This document shows, piece by piece, positions 34,561-46,147 of a DNA stretch of 64,000 nucleotides. This DNA is from Homalodisca vitripennis (lineage: Eukaryota > Arthropoda > Insecta > Hemiptera > Cicadellidae): assembly GCF_021130785.1 (NCBI RefSeq), contig NW_025776796.1, forward strand, positions 186,001 through 250,000, read 5' to 3'. The notes below the pieces were generated by a model. That model was not told the DNA's origin, ran no database searches, and saw only the letters and a list, made by a program, of their open reading frames with translations. Made by a program: the position numbers and the translations under genes. Each line of letters starts with the position of its first letter. Position 1 is the first letter of the stretch.

Positions 34561-35200
34561 TGTGAACCATTGCCTGAATAACCAAAGCACATATTTTTTA
34601 GCAATTTGTGTTATACAAAAGCACCAGGAAATATTAAAATTCAAAATACAAAAGGCAGAGCTCCCAGTGGTACACACAATCCTCTCCCTAACCACATGAG
34701 CATGTGTCGTATCAAAATAATGCTGATAGTCTTCTTTGACGTTCGAGGAATCGTCCATTTTGAGTTGTATACCGTAAGAAAAAAACTGTCAACGCAGTGC
34801 TTTACCTGGAGATGCTCGAGACTGAAACGCCAAATCACCCGCGTCCGGCCTGATATTAGTCATCTTTCAGCTCCACCATGAAAATGCCCCCCGCCACACG
34901 GCATTCGTAGTTGCCAACTACCCTACCCAGAACAAGACCCCCGTGGTGCCCCAATCTACTTACAGCCCTGGCATAGCTCCATGTGATATTTTTGTTCCAC
35001 TGGCGGAAGAGAGAGCTGAAGGGAAAGCACTGGGATTCAGTGGGAAACATCCAAGCTAAAGTTATGAGTACTGAGAGGCGTTCCAGTGGAGGAGTTCCAG
35101 GGTGCTTTCCAAGCGTGGCAGAATTATCTACGCAGGAGTATTAATGAAGGAGGAGACAAACCGCATACTATCATGTGATATTGTAATGCCACATTTATTA
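34560..35200 (+). pseudogene. mariner (DD34D) transposase relic
   Basis: Conserved mariner segments appear across frames: MLIVFFDVRGIVHFE (34719-34763), LKRQITRVRPDI (about 34820-34857), HHENAPRHTAFVVANY (34876-34923), and YSPGIAPCDIF (about 34956-34991). Exactly 34 residues separate the second and third acidic positions, the mariner spacing, but the usual second Asp (HHDNAP) is Glu here (HHENAP). Frameshifts near 34760-34800 and 34870 and a stop at about 35056 break it. Terminal repeats were not found. Confidence 0.85.
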
Positions 35201-35510
35201 ATAGAGTAAAAAGATATTATAACATATTGTGCTCAATGTTGACAGTTACAGACAATATATGATTCCATTGCACATCTTTGTGGTAGTACCCTAGTTTGCT
35301 TACCAGAAATTTTATTTGATTACTGTTTTAAAACCGTGCATGAGGTTTCTACATAGACAAAATGAATTACATCATGTTGCTGTCCAAACATGGAATTAGG
35401 CTGAGAATCATAGAAGCTAACACGTAACAAGTGTGAAGAATAATATAAAATAGTTTTGCTAATTTGTCATCTCTAACATATAAGGAGTCTGACTTCACTC
35501 TATTATCCTA
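35201..35510. other. Gene-free stretch
   Basis: Nothing recognised between the mariner relic and segmental duplication SD2. Confidence 0.35.
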
Positions 35511-37624
35511 AAGTTTTAAGCTACCAAGCAATAAGGATTGAAGTGGATTGTGAATTCCCAATACAATATTTCGTTGTTAGTACTGAAATATTTTAAAAAG
35601 TAGAGGAATTTTAAACCTAATGACTAAAGGTCATTATACTACCTATACACTCATCCAGTGTGGTATATAGACCGAGGTAGTTGGCAATTAAAATGCTCAT
35701 GTTGTGAAATGGATGGTGCTGGGGATTATTCCCATGAACACCACAGAAGTTATAGCCGCAGGTCTTGGACTCTTTCTCGCATTAGGCGGACAAAAATAGG
35801 AGCTCACCAGAGCTAGGTCAGATGAGTAAACGGAACAAGCAGGGGAACAATTAATTTGCAGTCTTTCAGGACCTTGAAGGATAACATCCTAACTCATAGC
35901 GAGAGGGGTGACGCGAAAGATCTTTTTAATCTAACTGGTATTTAGGTGAATATGGTCTTCTATAAAGTTAAGCTGCCTTTTGAATCTCCAATTCTCGACT
36001 AAGTACGGACTACACAGATCCAAGTATCCACAGATGAATCTTAGAGGAATGATGATTAGCTTAAGCCCCTAAATAAAATTTGTAATGTAGTAAATTTACA
36101 CTGAAGGTGACTTAGGGCTGCACCGTGAAACCGTAAGATCACCAACAGTTCAGAGTATAGATAAGTGTATAATGTGTCTCGCAGATATTTTGGCGTTTTC
36201 TCTTGAAAATTAAATTGAGAAATGTCTCCATCAATGATTTTCTTCACAAAGCGTATTGAATGTTAAGGTTGCTACTAGTTACGATAGTAATAAAACCATT
36301 TGTTTTATATTACATTCTACTGACAAATGTCATAACCAATAGGCAATAGTTGATATAATAATATGATCATAATATTTATGCGACAGTTTCGTAAGCGAGT
36401 GAAAACCTGGCTAATAGTGACATTCCAGAAAACAACTTTTTTTAACTCATCAATGTAACGTCATATCAGCTTTCCAAGTAACAAAACCGTTTATTAATTA
36501 CACTGCAATGTTCTTTCCTCAGTTTCCAAGAATGACGGAGTAGCTAGTAATTTAACGGTAAAGTTTTTAAAATTCAATCCACACTCTACAGCCGTAAGTG
36601 ATATTTTAGCTATAAATATTTAAAAGCTGTAAATATAATATATATTTATTTGAATAAAAAAGTGCAAAATAAAAGGACAAAAAACAAATGTAGCTATAGA
36701 AATTTATATATTTACATTACTTAAAAGAATAAATGTAAGGTACTACGTAGTTATAATACATTGTTTTTGCAAATTTTTAAATACGACATCCACTACTAAG
36801 ATATTTTTGGTAAGCAAAACTTGGTCAAGAGAAAATGTTCTAAATTTTCAAGATTATAAAAGCACTTATTTGTATATAAGTGAGTTTATAAATGTTCGAG
36901 AAGTAACATGATAGAAGTGTCCAATCAACATATAGTGCACTTTGTTGTTACTGGACTGCAGAGTACTGATTAACTGATACAAACCCTCATTGCATGTCAG
37001 ACTAGAGCACGCTGAGAACGTTCAATAAAAAAAGTTAGAGTAAAACATAAAAATAATTACTAGTATTGTATGTACTATGTAAAGTATTACTAGTGTATTT
37101 TTCAAAGAATAATTTACGAATAAAAAGTTTCGATGGTCACCCTTCAAAATATATATAATCTATATAAAATATATATAATCTAGAATGTATTACAATAACG
37201 GTAACAAATACTAGGCTGAAAGTGGCAAATTTAGTCTTTCCCTAACGTTGGCTGACAGTCAGATTTAAATGTTTTTAATAAAAACAATATTTCTAATAAC
37301 CCTATTGCTTGATATTTTTACTTCATTCTAGTACTTTTATTATGACTCGGATCAAAGCTAGTTTTGGCTGAAAATTAATTTCAATTTTGGAGGAAATGTT
37401 TCATAAATTTTACGAACCTTAAGGCTGTTTCATTATACTCGTAAACGTTCTCCCTATACTAGAAAAGAAATAGATAGAATTCATGTAGTTAGTTGCATAT
37501 TTACTTAAGAACGTCACTTGCATATAATAAAATATACACATCTAAATTACTTGTATCCTTGAAGAAAGTTTCGGGGTATTTCAATGTTCTGAATTGCTCA
37601 GTATTATATTAAAAAATAATTCTA

Positions 37625-37708
37625 ATCGCAGCACCTCGGACAACCACCGAACAAGTAACACGATGTGAGGCTCAGAGAGATGTCCAGGACCGTCGTGTAC
37701 AGTGAGTT
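37625..37708 (+). repeat. Local repeat module core, copy 10
   Basis: ATCGCAGCACCTCGGACAAC, AACACGATGTGAGGCTCAGA, then GTCCAGGACCGTCGTGTACA. This SD2 variant replaces the ACTTACAAGGATGAG end with CGTCGTGTACAGTGAG. Confidence 0.6.
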
Positions 37709-37972
37709 ATTTTTATTATTTATATACTTTTTTATACTGTTTGTAGATATTGAAAAATATATTCCTTCTGCTCTTATGACACACAAAATACGAAGTTATT
37801 GCATCCAGTTAAATTTATGGAACTGAAAAGCTGAATAAAATACATTCGAGACCAGTAAGACCAGCCATTTCAGAGATATCCGACAAAATATTCAAAATTC
37901 GGTGTTTATTCAAGACACATGCTTTGTTTCGATTTGAAGTATATTAACTTCAATAAATGGGTTTAAACGCGC

Positions 37973-37977
<5 letters not shown>

Positions 37978-38030
<53 letters not shown>
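37978..38030. repeat. (AT)n microsatellite
   Basis: About 53 bases of pure AT repeat. The SD2 copy B has a much shorter version at about 51031-51040. Confidence 0.95.
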
Positions 38031-38033
<3 letters not shown>

Positions 38034-38189
38034 ATAACTCTGAGTACTGACAGCTCGTATAACCGGCTACCAACCTGAGGTTTAGTAGAGTAAGCAAAAT
38101 TATCACTCATTGTTTCCAGGAAGTAAAGAACACTTAATAGTTGTATTCATTTAAAACGCATTGAAATATTATAAAAGACCAATAACACG

Positions 38190-38480
38190 TAAGTATACAA
38201 AAAAAATCAGTTTTAAATAATTATCTACACATCGTACAAGCTATATCATATCCGTTCATACATATCTGATAAAAAGTGTAAAGATTACTTGAGTTATTTT
38301 CGTATATTTTGTGAGCTAAAAAATAACTTGATATTATGTTTGTAAATCCTTTCAGTACTCTAAGTATACAGAAAGAATCAGTATACAATCATTTTTATAC
38401 ACATGATTTGATACACTTCGACCAAGCTATATAATATCTGTACATACGTACCTGAAAAATAGTGTAAAGATTACTTGGAG
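38190..38480 (+). repeat. Tandem module blocks (2 units)
   Basis: Two units, with AATCAGTTTTAAATAATTAT and AATCAGTATACAATCATTTT, are separated by TTATTTTCGTATATTTTGTG. They match the units at 25980-26345. Confidence 0.7.
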
Positions 38481-39960
38481 AATTATTTACTTAAAAATGT
38501 CTTAGAGATCACTCAGGCATTTAATAACAGTGCATTATTGAACTTGCTTTGAAATAATCGAATGCTAGTTTACTTAGGAACAAAATTCATACCTTAATCA
38601 CATTTAATTGATTACACTCAATAAAAAAAATATTTATATTATACAGATTTGAGTAGAAATATGGTCTGTAATTGTTGATTTAACCTATTAGTTTACAAAA
38701 ACATCACCAGACCTCTGAAGTTAACCTTCACAGACATTCAGAATAAAATGTATATTCTCCTTTTTGTTTCCTGTCATAGTACAAACAATTTTTTCTTCAT
38801 TTTGTAACACTTCTTGTAGTTATTAAACCTTTAGTTTTGTAAACAATACCGTTTTGATAAAATTATTTATCTTTAAATAATTCCTTTTTAAAATAAATTT
38901 GCACATAACTGAGAGTACCTTTGTTCCTATTAGTTAAGAATAAAACAGTTATAATAATTAGTTTGATAAAAAAATTTTAAACGGAAGTGTACTACGCTAT
39001 AAGTTATTAATTATGTTAAGAATCACTTAATGTCAGATTACTATGTACAATGCTGCTAAATTACTTAACAATCAGCATGTATTAGTAAGTCCCTCATAGA
39101 GAGGTTGACGCTAAACTTCTAGTCGAAATGTTAAGAGCCTCTTTGGGCGTCACAGGTTGCAGGAACAAAATGAAATCGCTACCAACGATTCATGGAAACG
39201 TAAAAATATTTTTACGTCCATTGGAAGATTTATATTTTAAGTAAGAAACATGCAATTAATTATAAAAGAGGTGAAAATAGGTTTTTTAATTTTTTTAAGC
39301 TCAATCGTTTTAAAATCATAACTCTTAACTTTTTTGTCACTACCTATTCCACCATTTACTTAAATAAAAAGTAATAAATGTGATTATTTTTGTAAGCGTA
39401 ATATAATTGTGCCAAATTTAATTAGGATAGTTGTGTATTCCTGAGAGTATGGAACTACATTTCTTGTTTTACTTAAAGGTAAATTCACTTAAAAAAAACT
39501 AACCCTGGTTTTAGTACATTGGATTGTATAATATTACAACTTGCCACAGGTCTCAAAGTTGCTCACGTCCAAATTCGGGGATAAGAGGGATTTGGTGAAT
39601 GGATAAATTCGGAAATGGTTTCGAAATTTCACGATCGTAGTTTTATCCGATCTCTACAAATGTGCGGGTCGTAATTTTTGTCTAACGCTATGACTAATAA
39701 TATGTGTCGTGTAAAAAATAATCAAGGTATTCCCTAGAAAAAATTAACATTTGTTAGAAAAACTAGTAGACAAGGAAAATTTGGTGATAACTAAAGTCCG
39801 AGGTTAGGTTTTCCAGGAAGCAAAAAGTAAACCGGAGTTTCTAATAACCTGTTCTATGTCTTTTTTCAATGATTTAAAACGCAAGCATGACGTATAAAGT
39901 CTCGCCTCAGTGAGGCCGGCATACACAGAGACCATATATTTACATATTTGCAGGAAACTT
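38481..39960. other. Gene-free stretch
   Basis: A perfect 20-base palindrome, ACGTAAAAATATTTTTACGT, is at 39198-39217. The part near 39550-39900 may be the 3' non-coding end of the Helitron fragment that follows on the minus strand, but no Helitron end was found. Confidence 0.4.
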
Positions 39961-40011
39961 ATTTATATTGACTACGACTTTTTGTTTTGGCGGGTCTCCT
40001 TGCCTACTTCC

Positions 40012-40327
40012 TTACAAATCAGAACCGGGAGATTTGTTTCGCAGGTCCACTAGCCTACTACCAGTGTCAATTGGTTTACTGAAGAAGTCGCCGTACACAA
40101 TTTTACTTGCGTAGGCGAATTGATCGGATACCCTATCAGGACAGACAACGACCACCGATTTCTTCAGGCCGTCGAACTCTACTGAGCAGGACGTACAGCT
40201 GGCATTGGGTGAAACAGTCAGTGCGAAGATCGACTCCGACAAGATCGATTGTCTGACCTTGGGTCTTGTGACCGGTCATCGAGCATGCCAGATCAGTGGA
40301 ATGACGTCGACGGACAAGTAACAGCAA
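40012..40327 (-). pseudogene. Helitron helicase C-terminal fragment, frameshifted
   Basis: One frame (40327-40136) reads ACSMTGHKTQGQTIDLVGVD then FTQCQLYVLLSRVRRPEE, matching the last PIF1/Helitron helicase motifs (usually MTINKSQGQT and HGQLYVALSRV). The second frame (up to 40012) continues with GLKKSVVVVCPDRVS and YASKIVYGDFF, the usual C-terminal end. Walker A and B parts are missing. The wording differs from the 4071-5922 copy, so this is a different Helitron family in opposite orientation. Confidence 0.82.
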
Positions 40328-40329
40328 AA

Positions 40330-41810
40330 TTTACAGAAGAATACTTCAGTATGTCTTCAACTTTAAAGACAGTGCACTAAAGTCAAAGAGTTAAAATAAA
40401 CCAATTGCCATAAACCTGAAATTTTTGTCGGCTATGGTTGTAATATTTTTTTTATAAACAGGTTAAATATTTACTAATTTATAATAAGTTTTTATATCAG
40501 AACGAAGACATGATTTTAATGATCTACTTAATATTATTATCATTCACTATTAATTAAGTTTTAAATGAATCGAAAGATTCTTAAATCTATCTAAAGGTGC
40601 AGCTTTTTATAAATGCAGTGGGCTGTAAACCATAGAAGGATTAATTAAGAATAAAGTAGCTTGGAAACTGTTTAAATGCTGTTTATATAAAAAATAAGAA
40701 AGAATATTTCTTATATTCATACTCAGGTCTTATTTCTTAAGTTGAGAAATTGCGCCGATTTTATTATATGAGTCCACTCTGGTTGACATTCGCTAACTAG
40801 TTAGTTCCAGTATTGAGTTGTTCACCGTCTTTGGACAATCCTGAAACGATTATTTTATTCCTGTGAGGACATGATTCAGTAGCTTATGTACTAAAATCCA
40901 ATATTTTTACCCACGTTTTCCCGCTTTACAGTATCTATTGTATCAACAACTATTTATTTTAGAATGGTGACTAAACAAATATTATAATAGTTTTATTCAA
41001 CTCCATACAATGTTCTGCTAAACTGTTAGTAATACTTACGTGTAAATATAACAAATTTTAAATCATATATAACTAAATCATATGATCAGTTCCAAATAAC
41101 CCCCTTGGAAATGAAATAAATTTCCCGATCACCAGCTATCTTTTTATCATGTGTCACATGAATCCCGTTTAGTTAATTACTTAATCCAATGAATAGCATC
41201 AATATTATTATGGCATAAATAATCATGACACATAACATTTATATAGGGTGTCCAGTAACTGTCTGGACAAACATATACTACGTTAATGCTTAGGTCAAGA
41301 CAAACATACTTCACCATACGAATGTCTGTGATCAGGATTTCACATCTGTCAATCTGTATGTGCTTTAAAAGAATTACTAATATACTAAGTTTGGTTCAAC
41401 TTTTAATGTGAAACATTTTTGGCCAGTTACTGAAAAATTTATTATGAAATTAAGTTTAGTATTTCAAAATGGTGGTCATTAAAACTTTTACATGTTGAAT
41501 ATCTTACAAACCAGCAATTCCTCTCAAGAATTGCAAGCATAACAGTTTTGAGAGGATATTATCACAAATATTGTTTCAATTACTTATTTGTAAAATTATT
41601 TCGATTTAAGCAATTCAGTATTACTAATATGTACTGCTGAAAGAACGTTATCAACAAAAAAAACAGGTAAAGAACTGTTTGAGGAACAAAACGAGGCCTT
41701 ATTGTCTGTCCACTCCGGGAAATATCGTTTGTCTGGACCTCCACAATCTTTTTACCTGGGTGCGTTCTCGTCTCCGTGAAAAGTTTATCTTTATCACATT
41801 ACTTCTTCTA
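40330..41810. other. Gene-free stretch
   Basis: AGGGTGTCCAGTAACTGTCT (41247-41266) continues into GGACA and forms a perfect 7-bp hairpin (TGTCCAG/CTGGACA). A start in AGGGTGTCC resembles ends of Tc1/mariner-like elements, but no partner end was found. Confidence 0.35.
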
Positions 41811-41811
41811 G

Positions 41812-41925
41812 ATACGGACAGGGAGACATATACACATACGGACAGTGATACAGATATACAGACAGAGAGAAGTCAAGACATACAGGTAGAGAGATATAAA
41901 GACAGATAGACTTATAGATAGAAAA
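41812..41925. repeat. Degenerate GACA/GATA simple repeat
   Basis: Alternating ACGGACAG, ATACAGAT, GACAGAGAG and GATAGA motifs. The short open frame over it is a low-complexity artefact. Confidence 0.75.
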
Positions 41926-43655
41926 CCAGAAATGAATTAATTCGGATTGTATGAACAGTACATATCGTTAAGGCATCATTGTAGAAAAATTATGCAACAA
42001 TTTTACTGCATCTATTAAAAGAATTTTGTCCTTAAAACTAATATTTTTTTTCAAAAATATCAAACGTATATTGGGATTGAATTTAGGTTGCAGCGCTAGA
42101 TGAACTATATTTTTTATTTTCAACGTTCCAATGTACTGCTTAGAATAAATTTGACAAACATATTGGTTCATGCCATGAACATAAAATGCAAGATTTCTCA
42201 TGCAGCTCTGGGGCTGATATAATGATTGGAGAATCGTAAACAAGCACCTTTCTATTCGAATAGGTATTTAAATGCAAGTATTCGTAATTTGACGTGTTTT
42301 GTACTCGTTATATGTGTCCTAATATACATAAAGTGTTACAAAACTCGTGCTGCTATTCGTTCGTATATTACAAAATTTTACAGATAAATTTGAGAATCTA
42401 ATTTTTTAATAGAAACAATTTACTTTTCAAATTCAGGACCTCAAAACGTTAACTTTTAAACGTAGTCTAATTTTTTTAGTGGATTAGGAGATTGGATTTT
42501 CTCGAGTAACCGTCATATTTTTAGCAATGTTTATTACTCTACTGAAACAAGACCTATCTTGGAAGAAACTGTTACTCAATAGGAAATTGTGTTCAAAGTC
42601 AGAAGCTAACATGTATATTTCCATAATATCTAGAGGGACTCCGTGTTTAAATGCAAAATCTTTCTCAGACACTCTAAATCTTAGGTGCGGATGTAGCTTT
42701 TTAGAAAATGCAGTTATTATGAGTACCTATACTTATATTTCTCCCTTTATCTATCTAAACATGGACGTTTTTTGGCCAGTTAACATTTATTTTGTATATA
42801 AAGACAATATATTAAATTGATGTAGCTCTAATTATGTATACGAAACAATTTAGTACTAAGGTATGAGTAAAAATAAATAATATTTATTCCTTAAAACCAT
42901 AGTATTACACATTTGAAATACAACATAATTTTATAATATTGCTATGGTATTCTTAAAACTAAAGAAGTTGCACCATGTTTATTTGTGTGGAATATAAGAT
43001 TTGTGAATTAATTTATTTTATGTTCAGTTTTTAAAAGTAACATATATATTAAATGTTCAATTATATTTCAAACTTACATACATCTGAGATTCACGAGCGG
43101 CTGAATGTTGTTAATTTTAAATATCTCAAAGCTTTTTCTTAGTGAAATTAATTCCTCAATAAAACAGAGAATACATTTTATGAAAGTCAAAAACCTCGCT
43201 ATTTATTCTAAAACTTCTATAATATGGTTATAGCTACAAAAGCAATACCATATTTGAATATGTTTCATAATTTATCTTTTTAATTTGAAACAATTAAAAC
43301 CATGCGACTGCTGTAACTTTTTAATATTATAAAAAGATAATTACTTAAAGCACGAGAGTAATCAAAGTCATTTGTACAGTAAGTATGGGAATTTAATTAA
43401 TTAAGCTAGGGATAACCCAGTTAGTAATAGGACAGTACTTTAGACATTGGAGCCTAGTTATGAAAATAGTTACTGCCCACATTTTGTCAGTTATAAAAGA
43501 GTTATTAATTTCTGTAAATTACCTCATACTAATTGAAAATGAACTTATAACAATAACATAACATATCGAATAATTTCCCCAGAGAGTGTATCTAAAAGTT
43601 GATAATTAGTCCATTCATGAATATGTAAGACGGTTACAAAACATGATTTTATCTA
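41926..43655. other. Gene-free stretch; right part duplicated at 24421-25140
   Basis: No supported gene. AGCACGAGAGTAATCAAAGT, TTAATTAATTAAGCTAGGGA and AGTTAGTAATAGGACAGTAC (43340-43440) match the 24.9-kb region in order. Confidence 0.4.
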
Positions 43656-43657
43656 TA

Positions 43658-43718
<61 letters not shown>
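43658..43718. repeat. (TA)n microsatellite
   Basis: About 60 bases of TA repeat at the left boundary of SD2 copy B. Confidence 0.95.
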
Positions 43719-43721
<3 letters not shown>

Positions 43722-45745
43722 TAAGCTACCAAGCAATAACGGTTGAAGTTTTGAGTGGAGTGTTAATTCCAAATACATTATTTCGTTGCTAGTACTAAAA
43801 TGTTTAAAAAGTAAAGGAATTTAAAGTCTAATTCCAAAAGCTTATACACTCATCCAGTGTGGTATATAGACCGAGGTACTGGGAAATTAAAATGCTCATG
43901 TTGTGAAATAGATGGTGCTGGGGATTATTGCCATGATAACCACAGAAGTTATAGCCGCGAGCCTTGGATACTTTCTCACGTTAGGCTGACAACAGAAGGA
44001 ACTCAACAGAGCTAGGCTAGATGAGTAAACGGAACAAGCAGGGGAACAATTAATTTGCAGCCATTCAGGACCTTGAAGGATTCTTCCTAACACATAGCGA
44101 GTCGGATGGCGAAAAAGATCTTTTTAAACCCTACTCGTATTTAGGTTAATATTGCCTTCTATAAAGTAAGCTGGCTTTTAAACCTCCACTTCTCGACTAC
44201 ACTAGTACGGACTACACATATCCAAGAGTCCACAGATGAATCTTAGAGAAATGAGGATTAGCACAACTCCCTAAACAAACTTTTAAGGTAGAAAAGTTAC
44301 ATTAAAATAATGTGACTTAGGACTGCACCGTGTAAACGTAAGATCACCAAATTTTCAGAGTATAGATAGGTGTATAATGTGTCTCGCAGATATTTTGGCG
44401 TTTTCTCTTGAAAATTAAATTGAGACATACCTCCATCAATGATTTTCTTCACAAAGCGTATTGAATGTTAAGGTTGCTACTAGTTACGATAGTAACAAAA
44501 CCATTTTATTATATTACAGTCTACTGACTGATGTCATAACGAATAGGAAATAGTAGATATAATAATATGTTCATAAATAAAACATATTTATGCAATAGTT
44601 TCGTATGCGAGTGTAAACCTGGCTAAAAGTGACATTCCAGAAAACAACTTTACTTATCCTCATCATAGTAATGTCATATCAGCTTTCCAAGTTACAAAAA
44701 CCGTTTATTAATTATTTTGCAAGGTTATTTCCTCAGTTTCAAAGAAATGACGGAGTAGCTAGTAATTTAAGATAAAGTTTTTAAAATTCAATCCAAACTC
44801 TACAGCTGTAAGTGATGTCTTAGCTATAAATGTTTAAAGCTGTAAATATAATACATGACCATTTGAATAAAACAGTGTGAAATAAAAAGACAAAATAAAT
44901 TTAGCGTTGGAAATTTATTGATTTTTATATTTAGATAAATTTTTTGTAAATAAATATAAGGTACTACGTATTTATAAAGCATTTTTTTTGAAAATATTTA
45001 AATACGACATCCACTACAAAGATATTTTTGTTGAATAAAACTTGGTCAAGAGAAAATTTTCTAAATTGTCAGATTAAAAGCCCTTATTTGGATATAAGTG
45101 AGTTAATAATGTTCGAGAAGTAACGTGATAGAAGTGTCCAATCAACAACTAGTGCACTTTGTTGTTACAGAACTGTAGAGTACTGATTAATTGATACAAA
45201 CCTTTATTGCATGTCAGAATAGAGCACGCTGAGAACCTTCAATGAAAAAAGGTTATAGTAAAACGTACAAATAAGTACTAGTATTGTATGTACTACAATA
45301 AGTAAACTAGTACTAGTGTATTTTTTAAAGAATAATTTACGAATTAAAAGTTTCGAAGGTCGCACTTCAAAAAATATATAATCTAGAATGTTTTACAATA
45401 ACGGTAACAAATACTTGGCTAAAAGTGGCAAATTTCGTCTTTCCATAACGTTAACTGATGGTCAGATTTAAATTTTTTTAATAAAACAAAATATTGATGA
45501 AAAACCCATGGCTTGAAATTTTGTACTTCATTCTAGTTCTTTTATTACGACCCGGATCTAAGCTAGTTTTGGCTGATAATTAATTTCATTTTTGGCGGAA
45601 AGGTTTCATAAATTTTACGAAATTTAAGGCTGTTTGCTTATACTCGTAAACGTTCTCTCTATACTGGAAAAGAAATAATAGGAAGAATTCATGTAGTTAC
45701 TTCCATAATTACTGAAGAACGTCACTTGCGTATAACAGAATATCG
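43717..45745 (+). repeat. Segmental duplication SD2, copy B, left part
   Basis: Collinear with 35515-37525 with scattered substitutions and indels. Similarity stops at about 45745, where copy A continues directly into ATACACATCTAAATTAC. In copy B that sequence resumes at about 50300, beyond the DUF7869 element. Confidence 0.9.
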
Positions 45746-45775
45746 ACACTTTTATTAATACAATCCAGCTAATAT

Positions 45776-45806
45776 CTGTACCTCAGAACCAGACTAGCGC
45801 AACTCA
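45776..45806 (+). repeat. Left terminal inverted repeat of the DUF7869 element
   Basis: CTGTACCTCAGAACCAGACT, continuing AGCGCAACTC. Pairs with 50251-50281. Confidence 0.8.
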
Positions 45807-46147
45807 CATGTCACTAATTTTACAGGAGAGCACAAAACTTGTAAGAACATATGTTTCTTTACTGTAACAATTCTATGGCTTGGACTTTTTATGAATTATT
45901 ATGTTTTTTATGTTTTTAGAGGTGAATTATTCATGACTTTGGTTTAATAATTTTTTTGAAATTTTTTAATAGCTTGGTAAGGGACTTACGCTGTTATGGT
46001 TCAAAATAAAAAACACATATATTTAAGATACGCTTTTATTTTTATATACATCTAAATTAATAATACTTATTTATTAATGTGTTTACATAAGTAAGGTTAA
46101 GTCAAAAATTAAAACATGAAATTCATTGGTAGATGATAAATATTTTT

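Larger units (their letters stand above)
35515..38150 (+). repeat. Segmental duplication SD2, copy A (uninterrupted)
   Basis: It aligns with 43717-45745 and then 50300-51190. Landmarks: AGCTACCAAGCAATAA (35520/43725), CACTCATCCAGTGTGGTATA (35649/43849), AACGGAACAAGCAGGGGAAC (35829/44029), TCTCGCAGATATTTTGGCGT (36177/44383), ACATCTAAATTACTTG (37537/50306) and GAGTACTGACAGCTCGTATA (38042/51046). It carries a module core at about 37625-37708. It serves as the insertion-free version of the site hit by the DUF7869 element. Confidence 0.9.

Noticed and set aside
34606..34881. 91-residue frame as a separate gene
   Set aside because: It is part of the broken mariner transposase.
41679..41909. 76-residue frame over the GACA/GATA repeat
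   Set aside because: Low-complexity simple repeat with Thr/Asp periodicity, not a gene.
43401..43425. AGCTAGGGATAACCC resembling part of a homing endonuclease site
   Set aside because: Matches only the first half of that site; it is ordinary duplicated sequence also related to the 24.9-kb region.
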